From Euonymus europaeus (taxonomy: Eukaryota; Streptophyta; Magnoliopsida; Celastrales; Celastraceae): 64,000 bases of DNA. The notes below the pieces were generated by a model, which worked only from the letters and a program-made list of their open reading frames with translations, was not told the DNA's origin and ran no database searches. A program made the translations under genes and the position numbers. How positions within the stretch are numbered: the stretch's first letter is position 1; each line of letters starts with the position of its first letter. Below are positions 23,763-34,947 of this stretch, in pieces. Where the stretch lies: NCBI GenBank assembly GCA_963580455.1, contig OY756970.1:5022001-5086000 (forward strand), written 5' to 3'.

Positions 23763-24693
23763 GTACTCTTCCTCCGCTTATTTTCGCTTGAAATTGCACT
23801 AACGATGTTCGGTAACTGACTTGAGTCCTTATGTACAATAACTATTACATGCATGTTATATTAGTTGAAGGCAATTTGAAGGATGCAAGTTCACAAGCCA
23901 TAAGAAGACTGGGTAGGAAACTTGGAGAGCACAGGTATTATTCGACTGGAACGGTCGGGGAGCCTCATTGATGTCCTAGCATGGTACGAGAATCCAGCCG
24001 GTGATAGCAAGTGAGACAAGTGAACAAGCAATGTACAAAACTACAAATGAGGCAGGAGGCAAACCAGATATCCTAATAGCATGGGTAGCAATGTACCTTT
24101 ATGGCTAGCATGATTAGATGGAGTGATTTTTGTTTGTATTGATAAAATTTGTAAAATTAATATTTGAAAAATTGGTTGTAAATACTTTTTAATTTGAATT
24201 TTAATAATATTATAATATTTTAATTGTGTTTATATTCATAACTAAAAAATACATAAATGTTTAAAATATTATTAAAAAATTAAAACTTTGTATTTTGTAA
24301 ATTAATTAAATTAAAATATTAATGACAGAAAATTAAATTAAAATATGTTTTGTCCAATAAATTAAAAAAAAAAATTAATTTTGCTACGGAATTTCCGTCA
24401 CTAATTCCGTGATTAATATTTTGCGATGAAATTTTTTTTGTCACAAAAGTCCGTCACTATTTTTGTGACCGTATTTTTTCGTCACAAAATTCCGTCATGA
24501 ATAATATTTTTGTGACGGAATTTTTTCTGTCACTGTTTTTGTAACTGAGAAATTCCGTCACTAATTTTAGCGACAACGATTTTAGAAACGGAAAATTTTA
24601 TGTCATAAATTCCGTCACTAATTTGATTAGTGACGGAAAATTCAATGTTTGTGATGGAAAATTCCGTCACTAAATTGGGCTATTCTTGTAGTG

Positions 24694-24969
24694 CTTGGTA
24701 GTGAATTTAGCATGGAAAGCTATTGGTCTCAGGTTTTGGTGTGATTCCAGGAGGTGAGAAATAGATGACATTGTTCTAGTGGTGCAGGAGAACCATCTCA
24801 TTTTATTTTATTTTTTAATTTAATGGAGGATGATGTTCTTTTGGTACTAGACTTTAATATGTGAATTTCCTTTGGTTTTATTTTGTTTCATGTAACCACG
24901 GTATTCCTCCGCCATAAGTGAGACAATTAATAAACTTCAGAGGTACAACCCTTTTTATCAAAAAAAAAT
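24694..24969 (+). mobile_element. LINE-like 3' tail (right arm)
   Basis: Mirror of 11787-12062, ending ctttttatcaaaaaaaaa. Only a 3' end remains. Confidence 0.45.
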
Positions 24970-26159
24970 AAAATCTTTCATTGTAGAGTGGAGTGTGCAC
25001 TGGGTGCGTAAATTTCCAATTGATCAGTTTCTCAAATTTTCAGGGTGATCGAGTAATGTGGATTTGAAGCAAGTTTTAAAAGTACATTATTTACTGCGAT
25101 GGATAATCTTCGATTGTGGTCTATTAATGTAAGGGTGTTTTCCGATTCTAGTGAGGTATTAAAATTGAAATAAACTAATTTAATGGTTATGTTTTGTAAT
25201 ATAAAATTAGTTTTTGTACAATGTTATTGATCAATAATTTTTATGTCGTAGAAATGATGATTATGAATAAATAAAATATTTTTTTTAATTCTGTGTAGGA
25301 GGATTTTTTTATTTTTTTTCTTTCGCACCTACAATTGAAGATGAAGGACAAAAGAAAGATGTTGTAGAACAAAATGAAGACAAAATAAATATTGATGTTG
25401 CAAATGAATTTTCACATATATGACATGTTTCATGTACGTGGCAATATATTTGTTAAATATGTCTGAGTAATATTTTTATTTATAATGAACTTAATAGATA
25501 TTCAATTCACGTGAGGCCGATTAATTGAGTGGTTGCAAAATACCTCTCATGCGTTGTTATCAAAAGCTCAACAAGTGGTTTATTTAGAAAATGAGAGTAT
25601 CTGACGTTACGTTGTGAACGTCGTGAGACTTATGCACCAGCTAAACCATCCATCAGAGTGACTAGAAAAAAAATGCGATTGTCCTTTTTCAATTAAAGGA
25701 ATGAAACTGAAGGCAGTTGACGATTGAAAGATGATAGTGGTCTGTGAATTGGATAACTATAAAGTCACATCATACACGGAGGGACATTCGTACGCAACAA
25801 GATTTTCAGATGCTGAGAATGATATATTGATAGAAATGTCAAAAAATTTAGAGAAGCCTCGAAACATTTTGCCGACACTAAAAACAAAAATCTATATAAC
25901 ATCTCGACAATAAATAAAAATAATATATTTAGTCGAATTATATACTCAGAATAAAAAAATAGCATACGTAAAAGATTGTCAAATCTTAAAAATAAAAAAA
26001 GTCAAAATAACATAAACCATGCAAGCGTGTCAAGTACATTCAGTATTATAAAGTCCAAAATTCAAAGTGCATTATGACAAATTATATGAAAGTATGAAAC
26101 TCCGTGCTTTATTAGAGACTAAAGGTTAAAACTGGAAATCTAATTTTAAAATACAAGTA
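24970..26159. other. NAC2 distal upstream region, no gene
   Basis: Mirror of 10597-11786. It is homologous to 44375-45490 in the same orientation. The short frames at 25731-25965 have no recognisable domain. Confidence 0.6.
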
Positions 26160-26384
26160 CACCTTCCGTATCATTTTAATTGTCCCTTATTTCTTTTTAG
26201 AATGTCCCAAAATACATGTCTATTTCAATTAATGAAAGCTATTTTTTTTTCACTTTTTTTCATTTTATCCTCAACAACTATGCACATTATAAATAAGGGT
26301 ATAAACGAGAAATTGAAAGAGAATTAAGTATTTTCTTAAACTGTATGGAAAAGTGAAAGAGACAATTAAAATAGAACGGGGGAG
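26160..26384. mobile_element. Stowaway-like MITE (right arm)
   Basis: Mirror of 10372-10596, with TA flanks and inverted ends of the ctccctccgt type. It lies about 330 bp upstream of the NAC2 TATA box. Confidence 0.75.
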
Positions 26385-26711
26385 TATATCATATTTGATT
26401 TGACACCAAAACTTAAAATTTATTCCATGTATGTTGTTGGTCTTTTCAACTTGAGATATGTTGCTGATCCAATTATCCAGTGGAAATATCTGCTATAACT
26501 ATAAGGAACAAAATTTCCAAAATTGAACAAAGCTGACCATATCTTTGTCGTTTTCTAATGAAAAAATACCAATTGAAGGAAGCCTGATAAGGTTATTCTG
26601 ACCGTTTTTCAAAAAAAAAGGGACCCACATAACTGTTTGTAGTTTAACTTTCCTTCCGTATAAGATTTTGTAATTGATAAGATTATGTGCAAATCGTATT
26701 TGTACCTCTTT

Positions 26712-26725
26712 CCGTATAAATACGG
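26712..26725 (+). promoter_or_regulatory. NAC2 TATA box, palindromic
   Basis: ccgtataaatacgg, core TATAAATA at 26715-26722, about 90 bases before the ATG at 26805. The flanking ccgta/tacgg arms make it nearly symmetrical. The orphan promoter at 51360-51895 has it degraded to ccgtctaaatacg. Confidence 0.65.
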
Positions 26726-26804
26726 CACAACGGTCACTCTCTCGTTTTGTCAGCAAAAAAAGGAAAGTGATTTGGCGCGTCTGAAGAAGCAGCTTCCAAA
26801 ATCG

Positions 26805-27659
26805 ATGGCGAACAACTTGAATTCTCTGCCTCCAGGCTTCCGCTTCACTCCCACTGCAGAGGAGCTCCTCCGCTATTATCTCCCGCGAAGGCAGATGGGC
26901 GAATTCTTCGGCCCTTTCATAGTGGATGTCGACCTCTACGCGAACGAACCATGGAATCTGTTAGATTACGGTGAGCAGTCCCTCTTTTATGTATTTACTG
27001 GTTTAAAGAGAACTGGAAAACGGGTCCAGAGAAGGGTCGGATCTGGCACCTGGATGGGACAGAACAACAGCGAGGTGAAGGATCGTTTGGGGAATGTGAT
27101 TGGAATTGATCGATACTTCTATTTCAAGATTGACAAAGGTTCTGGTTCTGGTTCTGATGATGAACATGGTCGGTGGACCATGCACGAGTTTGCTCCGGTT
27201 AATGAACGAGGAAAATTTGTGGATCACATGGTTGTCTGTGTAATCGGGCACGACACCCAAATCTGCACGAAACCATCCGTCTCAGTTCCGAAGAAAGTAA
27301 AAAGAAGAATGGCTCCTCCGACTGATGAAAAGTCCTCCGTACAAATCAACGGGCCCAATCCGACGCACTCCAATTTGATACCATCAGAGGCAGAGGCTTC
27401 ACAACCATACTTGGAATTCCATGAAGGAGAACTGTTGGCCTGTTCGGATGCTCAACCATCTGTCTCTGTTTCGAAGAAAAGAAAAGGAGGAATGGCTTCT
27501 CCGGCTGATGAAGACTCATGCTTACAGATTGATGGGTCCGAACCGACCCACTACTACGTGTTGCAAGGGAATCAAACCTCCAATTTGACACCCGCGGAGG
27601 AAGAACAATACTTGGAATTTGATGAAGGAGAGCTGTGGGCCATCTTGGATGGTTTTTAG
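26805..27659 (+). CDS. NAC-domain transcription factor NAC2, 284 aa
   Basis: Encodes the same protein as NAC1. NAC domain residues 8-150, then two C-terminal repeat units with YLEFHEGEL (202-210) and YLEFDEGEL (269-277), ending WAILDGF. The C-terminus is acidic (pI not computed) and could be an activation region (inference). An upstream in-frame ATG at 26685 precedes the TATA box and is rejected; ATG at 26805 is in a good context (atcgATGGCG). The gene is intronless. It is transcribed away from the palindrome centre, so NAC1 and NAC2 diverge. Complete identity with NAC1 over coding and upstream DNA implies either very recent duplication or ongoing conversion. Regulatory targets cannot be inferred. 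Confidence 0.9.
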   Translation: MANNLNSLPPGFRFTPTAEELLRYYLPRRQMGEFFGPFIVDVDLYANEPWNLLDYGEQSLFYVFTGLKRTGKRVQRRVGSGTWMGQNNSEVKDRLGNVIGIDRYFYFKIDKGSGSGSDDEHGRWTMHEFAPVNERGKFVDHMVVCVIGHDTQICTKPSVSVPKKVKRRMAPPTDEKSSVQINGPNPTHSNLIPSEAEASQPYLEFHEGELLACSDAQPSVSVSKKRKGGMASPADEDSCLQIDGSEPTHYYVLQGNQTSNLTPAEEEQYLEFDEGELWAILDGF

Positions 27660-28769
27660 GGTCTGTCTGGTTAATTGTGCACATTATCATTTGATCAATG
27701 TCATGTATATTATCTTTTAATGTGTTAATTAGAAGTTTAAGACTTGATTAATGAGAAACATTTAATTGAATTGTCAAAGCAGATTCATAAAATCAATAGT
27801 GAATATCTACTTTGTCATAAATTTGCATTTTATTGTAATTGCTCTTCCTGTCCCACAAATAAGCCAACACATACACATAATGTAGCAGAATGAGTTTTAC
27901 CCATGACAATTCTTTCAACACATGATAGATAAAAGGAAACTGACAGAGTTGCATCCAACAATCTCAATGTTTCCTTGAGCCAGTAATTTGGTCAAAGAAG
28001 TAACAAATAATTCCTTCAACCCGACATTTTAGTTAAGAAACACCAATCATCAATTCGCAAGACAGGAAGTGGGGAATGCAAAGGATGAAACAAAAGACAT
28101 AATTAATTTGAATACATATCCCCCTATCCAGGAAATATGAATGAAAGGGTGGTCTCACTACCTGCATCACATGAGGGTAGAAATAATTTTGTGATCATTA
28201 CACGAAGGAAGTGTCTCCCAATGCGCCTCACCAGTCACAAAATATGAAATCATTAGTGGAAGAAAGGTTCATTGTACTACTACATAACTTAAGGACCCAT
28301 TGTCACATGTACTTTATGTTGGAACCTGAACTGCTAGTGGAGCTCCCGGACCTAAAATTATAGCAGATTGTCAAATATAAACACCCAATAGGACTACTGA
28401 CTGCAACAACATCCTTACCTGGAAAAATGACCAATTTGGACCAATTAGAAGAGTTCAATACAACAGTTTACTTGTCTATCATCGTGAAGAAGAAGAGCTT
28501 CAGTGCAATAGTTTTGGCTATGCAGATGATTTTATTGCTCCCAATGACCCCCTTTACTTCACTCAAACGAACGCAGGAAAACCAAATAAAGAAAAATTAG
28601 AACAACAAAAGTATTATACCTGTGAGACAGTAAGAGTGCAAAAGCCTAATCCTTGGTTTTAAGTGCTTACCCATATAGAAGGTCCCAATTTCTATTTCCC
28701 TGAACTATTAAAGGAAGGCCCTAAAATTAAAATTAGGATTTCATATTATTTTCTCCAGGAATTTCTTTC
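27660..28769. other. NAC2 downstream arm DNA, no gene
   Basis: No supported gene. A stretch at about 28420-28680 stays open on the plus strand for some 80 codons (ends NPWF, stop), but it has no recognisable domain and overlaps the putative LTR relic described for the left arm. Confidence 0.4.
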
Positions 28770-29697
28770 AATTCAAAAATTTATATATTACAAATTGTTA
28801 AATGATATGTCAAAAATTTATGTGATTTGATCGTTGGCGTGGCTTCTTTAGAATGCTGTTTTTTCTTCTCTCAACTTTTGTTTTTATATAATGGGTTCGT
28901 TTCGTATAGTAGACAATTTGAATTTTAGCATATAATTTGACTTATATTCTGGCAGCGTATATATTGTTTAAGATGCTGACATATATGTTGTTTCAAATGC
29001 TGTGAGTGTTTGGTTCAATTTTTCTGATAACATAAATGTTATTCCAAATGCTGTGGCTAATTACATACAGGGGTATTAGCACAAATTGAAAAACAGTGAG
29101 ATTAATATATTTATAAAATAATTTATAAATTTTTTATACTAACATTTTAATAATATTAACATTTTTTAAAAATAATAAAACATAAATATAATAATAAATA
29201 TTTACATTTTGTCTAACATTTTAATTATTTTTAATAATATTAATGTAAATATAATAATAAATATTCACATTTTATCATTTTTAATAATATTAATATTTTT
29301 TACAATATTTTAATACAATAAAAATATTACATTTGCATTTTGGCCATTAATCAAAAGTTGTTGGGGGTATTATGGACATTTCCACAAGTGAAATTGTAAA
29401 TTACTTCTTAAATGCTCCAAATTTTACCATTTCAAAATTGAGCACTTTATGTTATATTATATGCTGAATTGGAACTGCTGTTTGGTACCAATTAATTTTT
29501 TATGAAGCATATATGCTACAAGAAAAGCCCCTTCCAAATGACATCGATGTATTAGGAGCATGTCCGCACTTCGCGTGAGTTATTCTTTAAAAATGAGATA
29601 ATTTGACTCTAAACATTGTGTTATATGCATCTGATAAATGTGGGATACTTTGATTCCATTCACAATGGTATACTTCTACTATCTAGACATTTTGATT
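28770..29697. other. Right-arm-specific segment
   Basis: Replaces the 7756-7985 segment of the left arm. It is very AT-rich, with repeated taataatatta stretches at 29100-29340. No target duplication or terminal repeats could be identified, so its nature is open. Confidence 0.5.
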
Positions 29698-30667
29698 TGG
29701 TTTGACTGACAACTTATTGGCTGACTATTTCCAATTGTCATAGTGGTACAAAATCGAAGCATTAAAACCATTATAAGATGTGGTAAAGAAAAGACAATCA
29801 TCCATATTTTCCCCTTAATTCCAAAGTTTGTAGTAATTTGTGAATAAAAAAAGGAAAATGTTAAAGGTACATAATAAGTTGTATATATAAGATACATAAT
29901 CTATGTGGCATGTTGATTGTGCATGCCACATAGATTTTTTGGGAGACAAATTTTTTTGTCTTCTTGTGTGTTGCCCTAATTCCCACCTATTGACATGGAG
30001 ATTCCCGCTTGTCTTTTTGTTTGTCTTAACTCAACATTTTCTCTCTCTTAGTTAGTGTCATTTCAATTGTTTTTAGTATCATTTTTCATTTACTTTGATA
30101 TTTGACCTACAAGTGGTGTTCGAAATGGAAGGAATTGTAGGCGAGTTAGAGTCATCGTTGTCATGGTATGTATACGGGGTGTTGATCGATGACGTCTGGT
30201 TGGGTTTTATGAAATTTTTTGTGTTCTTATCTGCGTAATTAACATAAAGTTTTTCTATTGATATGCTCCAACATGCCTCGTTTTGGGTGTCGATTTCGGG
30301 ATTTTTGTCAGAAGTTTTGGGTGTCGGTTTTTTACAGTTGTTCGAGCTTTGAGGTGAAATTTAATGGGTTTTTTCATTTGTTGTAAGGAAATTACTGTTT
30401 CATTTATGTTGTCTAGAAATTTCATAGGTTTTATCCAAGAGGTGATATTTAAGTAATGCCGATGTAATTGTTTGTGCTGAAGTAATTAAATGTTACAATG
30501 TAATTAATTGTGTATGGATATCATATTATTATTATTTTATTTTCAATTAAATTCAAGTTGCACTTGAAGGTAGCAATAAGTGTGTATTTGCAATGTATTT
30601 AAATGTGTATCTTTTTGTTCCATTGTATGAATTATTTTTTTCAAATCTTTATGCCATTTGTGTTTTG

Positions 30668-30916
30668 TTACTGATATTTGCAAAGCATTATTCCATTGAC
30701 TTTTGAGTTTACTAATATACAAAATGGAGTTTTCTTAAAACATTCCTTATGCTTCTCTGTCAACTTCATACTTTCTAACACAGTCTTGATAGCTGCCAAA
30801 TTAGATTTGAATTGCATTTCGTTCGGCTTCTTGCTCGCATTTTTCGACGTCTTAGGTTTCACTTTCGACGAAGACCTCAAACGCCTTTTAGATCGAGTTG
30901 AACTATCTTTTGCCAT
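30668..30916 (-). pseudogene. Gene fragment, lysine-rich small protein, right-arm copy (open)
   Basis: 82 codons from ATG at 30916, following an acceptor-like ttgcag. Sequence begins MAKDSSTRSKRRLRSSSK, is strongly basic, and includes the LTEKHKECFKKTPF segment. The frame is open here but broken in the left copy. It looks like a single exon of a larger transposon-associated gene; I found no partner exons. It could be translated as a small protein but there is no evidence for that. Confidence 0.4.
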
Positions 30917-31405
30917 CTGCAATTATGGTTTATTACATTAAAATTTTGATGACCATAACAATATCAAGTTTTGCAATGCAACAGCAACTAGAACACACTA
31001 CAATAAATTGTACCCCAACGTAATAACATGATAAACATTCAATATTATAGCAAATAAGGGACAATGTCATCACCCAAGCTGTCCAGTGTCAATAGACTTG
31101 TGCAGTAATTTGCCATAAAAAAATCAAGAAATAATTAAATTCAACCCAACCCAACTCCATCAAGCAATTAAGTAAACAATGTAAATAGCGACATTCGAAA
31201 AGCTTGATAGCTTTCAAACAACAACCACAATGTCATCAAATTTAAATTTATGAATTTCACAGAATCAGAATGTAATGCTGGAAAACCACAATGTAGCAAA
31301 CCAATTACATTGACTAATAACTCATACGAACCCAATGTAACTCTGCAAACCCCCTAAAATAACAATTGAATTTTATTACCAACATAATGTTTTAACACTC
31401 TAGCA

Positions 31406-32612
31406 TGACACGACAACTAGCATAAGAGATAAATTGCAATCCAATGTGATGGAGAAATGCTCCACAACGATCCAAGTAGGATTCAAGAGAAAGAATTTTC
31501 AATTCAATATAATAGAGAGATAAATATCATTAAGGTAATAATTTTCTAGAAAAATAAAATTCATGACAATTCATGCCTCAGTTGAGTCATTCAATATGAG
31601 AAGTCTCTTCATATTTCTTTTGTCTGTTTCACCGCTCCTAAATAACTTAAAGTTTAAACAAACAATCAACCAAACCACTTATAATTTAGTTTTAAATTGA
31701 GCCTGATATATCACAATACAATTCAATATCATTTTAAAAAAATACTTTAACAACATTACAAATAACACTAACTTTAAGATACATATTTAAGATAATTAAC
31801 ATCATACTTACGTGTAAATAATACTTATATAAAATGTATAATCTAAAATAAAATTATTTTATAAAAAATATAATTCAAAATCACGATAAAAAATTCATAA
31901 ACATAATGTCTATAAGTTACGCATCACGGTAAATTTATATTTAAAATATTGGTGAAAGATATAATTTAGTAGAAAAACTACAATTCATACAGGAAAAAAA
32001 TTTCAATTAAAAAAATAACTGGGCGAAGCGCGGGTGTGCCATTAGTTTTTCTAATACATCATTGTTATGGCAATTTGGTATCATGGACCCTTTTGGATTT
32101 GGTCCATTTGACATATTATTTTGTTTTTGAATGGATTTTAACTCTAATAATTGCAACACATTTTACTGTATAGGGTTTCATCTTTTGCCACGTAGTCTGC
32201 CAAATAGGCAATGAGTTTGTACTTGCTTGAGAAGCAAAATATAGATATATGTTATCAAGTTTGGTTTATATATTAGGTCTAGCTGTATATATTAATTTGA
32301 GAATTTGTAGGATGGTGGCATACGTAGGTGTCGTTTTGCTTGTTCAAACATGAGTTCATTCATTATCATTTGTTACTGTGAGATTTGATGGGGATTCGAT
32401 GGTATCCCACCAAAATTTGTGGAGGACTCTGATATAATAAACTTTGCTATATATACCCTTTTGGGGTAGACAAAATCGTTTCAAGTTTTTCTTCATATTC
32501 AATGCATGCTTATTTTGGATCATACTTAACCACACCTCAACCTCTTGAAGTAGGGCTAATTTGAACGGGCAAAATAAAGCTTTAGGGGAGAATGAATCGA
32601 TGCACCCTTCCA
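31406..32612. other. Intergenic, no gene; possible Helitron end
   Basis: AT-rich, no gene. Near 32020-32056 the sequence gggcgaagcgcgggtgtgcc followed by a short T-run and CTAA resembles a Helitron 3' end, but the matching 5' TC end was not located. Confidence 0.3.
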
Positions 32613-33265
32613 AAACCTTATATGGAAGGAAAGATTACTACAAAACAGTTATGTGGGTCCCCCTATCATTTGAAAAACGGCTATAAACCGTTATAAAATT
32701 GGTCTTCTTTTCATTAGAAAACAACAAAGATATGGTCAACTTTGTTCAATTTTGAAAATTTTCTTTCCTATAGCAGAAAATTACATTTTAAATCTTCAAC
32801 AAATAAATAATATTTTTCAAATATTAGTCCATTCAATAAAAGCATGTATTTATCTTTTGCAGTAAATAATAAGGATTTCTAACCCAATTTTTTAAAAAGA
32901 AAAACTAAATTGTGGGTCTTTTTGTTGCCTTAAAATTTTAAATAACCCAATAAAAACATAAAATCTAGAGTAAATTTGAAGACAAAAGAAAATATTGACA
33001 TGTCGGGCATATCCTGAAATCTTTTCCTCCCTTAATTGTATTATAAATTTCTTGCTTTAATTGGATGTTGTTTCAGGATACATGTTTCTTTTGTGCTAGG
33101 CGTTAGAATTATTTATGAAATGTGAATGAAAGAAAATTTCAATAGCGCGGCTATCATTATACATTGTTAATAATATCTCAGCCATTAATTAGTTTTTAGT
33201 TTCAAGTTGCATATAAAAATTTGTTATTAATTTTACTGTATTTAATTGTGACACTCAAATTATAT
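32613..33265 (-). promoter_or_regulatory. Orphan NAC upstream region, copy B
   Basis: Homologous to 61800-62470: first the proximal block with gttatgtgggtccccctatc and the atatggtcaactttgttcaat segment, then the duplicated segment seen at position 1. In the NAC3 copy this block leads to a NAC start, but here the DNA to the left (31406-32612) holds no NAC coding sequence, so the gene was lost or never copied. The Helitron site is empty here (around 33172-33180). Confidence 0.75.
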
Positions 33266-33486
33266 TGGTGACATGAACCCATGCATGCTTTGCACTATAG
33301 AACTAAAGGTTAGACCTTGAGAGTGAGGGGATCGTGGCGAAGGAGGTACTTGAAGCCTCTACGTGGAAGGGTATGGGTTTTGGTCGAAGTCAATCGTGGG
33401 TTTGTTTTTCAAGAGTTCGGCCCTACTAGATGGAAGTCAATCGCTGCCTTCCCTTCTCCTCCACTCCCATTCTTTGTTGTTCTCTT
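33266..33486. other. Unassigned DNA left of Copia-2
   Basis: Continues beyond the Copia-2 insertion at 42281. A short frame here has a basic stretch and a GPTRWKSIAAF motif that may be a relic of a repeat ORF; not identified. The Copia-2 target duplication ctctt is at 33482-33486. Confidence 0.35.
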
Positions 33487-34205
33487 TGTTGGATTTGAAT
33501 GTTTCAACAAACAACCTAGAGATAATGGGACTTAGAGATGGGACCTAGAGATAATGGGATAGTGGCTGATTTTGTGGCTGATTTTAGGGGGTCAAAGTGG
33601 ACAACATAGTGGCTAATTTTGTGGCAATGTGTTGGGCTCTATAAGCTATAAATAGAGCCCCCCAATGCTTGAAATATGGACTGAATTTCCAGCAACTCTC
33701 TCCCCATCTTGCTGCCATTTTCCTAGCAATTTCTCTCTTTCTTTGTTTCCATTTTGAGTTCACATCTGTGAGAGTACAAGTTCATTTCTGGTTCGAAAGA
33801 GTTTGCTTGTTTTGGTGTGTCTCTCACAAGCAAAAGGAGTTTTGTACCTTGGGAGGTGTTCGTCCGAGAAGAGCCTTGACATGAGTGGCTGGGCGCTAAT
33901 CACCTTAAGGAGATTCGGCAAAAACCGTGCCTCACTACATTCCGTCAACTTTGTCTCTGCCGGTTTTGGTAATTGGTGGTAAAATTTACTAGTTTCATTG
34001 TATTGGTTATATAGACTTCAAAACTTCATTATTGTTGTCTTGTGGGTATATATATGTGAACATTGCTCTCTCCTCAACTCATTATTCGGTAACTTGTAAT
34101 ATTGATAGATATGTATTTTGTTGTTTCTTGATATTGATATATCTTGCATATATATATTAATAATATCTTTGGAAATAATTCATTATTAACCAATATTTTC
34201 CAACA
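33487..34205 (+). repeat. Copia-2 5' LTR
   Basis: 719 bp, TGTTGG to CAACA. TATA-like ctataaatagag at about 33648-33659. It contains an extra repeated gggacttagagat segment near 33526 that the 3' LTR lacks. Confidence 0.9.
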
Positions 34206-34947
34206 ATCTTAAGGTGATTAATACACTGATTTTTGTATTTGCAAGCCACGGTTGTTTTGTGTTTATATGCCACTGTTATCTTATATTTGCATGCCACTGT
34301 GAAATGCCACTGTGAACTTGCATGTGAAAATATATAATTTAATCTGTGAATAGTAGATATATATAAATAGAATCAATTGCAAATTCTTTTAATATTTAAT
34401 ATATCCACGTATGCTTTGAAATTCGCAATTCACTTTTGTTCTTGTTCATTTGCTTATACGTGCATGTTATTAACTTTTCATATGCCCAGAAACAGTCAAT
34501 ATATATAATTGCATGATATCAAGAATTTCATTCACGTTGATTGAAATATAGACTTTGTATAAACTTTGTTTTGTCATCAGTTGTCATAGTTGTGTAACGT
34601 CTCATTGAATATATATATGTTTTATTACAGACTTATTGATATACTAAACTGCCCCATTTAATATATATCTTATTTGTATGTTGGTATATAACTTGTCACA
34701 TTTTATTTGTAATTTGAAATTGTGGTATCTTGAAAAGTTCTGTCTAGGAAAGGGGTTATCTAATTGCGCGCCATATTATTTGGAAGGCCCCCTCTTTCCT
34801 GGAAACCAACCTAGTTGCTAATTTTCTAAGTCACAAATTTTATTTGACAATGTATATACCTTAAGGTGTTTAAAAACTTTTATTGTTATTGTGTTGACTA
34901 TATTATAATTTGATTACTCACTCTGATATTTGATATTGTAGTGAAAG

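Larger units (their letters stand above)
21805..24693 (-). mobile_element. CACTA element, right copy, truncated at palindrome edge
   Basis: Ends at 24693 with ttcttgtagtg, the inverted CACTA terminus, preceded by the same subterminal gtgacgg motif cluster (24375-24680). Its other end is cut by the palindrome junction at 21805, so it lacks the second subterminal cluster present in the left copy. Confidence 0.75.
21805..31405 (-). repeat. Right arm of giant inverted repeat
   Basis: Reverse complement of 6170-14951. It contains the mirrored CACTA, LINE-like tail, MITE, NAC2 and small gene fragment. It differs from the left arm in the outer section by a 28770-29697 insertion or replacement and smaller indels. 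Confidence 0.93.

Noticed and set aside
28420..28680. Open stretch with a YADD-like motif, considered as a LINE reverse transcriptase
   Set aside because: No other RT motifs lie nearby and the frame overlaps a putative LTR. The motif is probably chance.
6170..31405. Palindrome as a pure assembly artefact
   Set aside because: The outer arms carry independent indels and substitutions and the junctions have unique spacer sequence. This cannot be excluded for the inner identical part without long reads, so it is listed as a check rather than as the explanation.
33317..33535. Small basic ORF before Copia-2
   Set aside because: It runs into the Copia-2 LTR, which inserted later, so its 3' half cannot be original. 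Possible repeat relic only.
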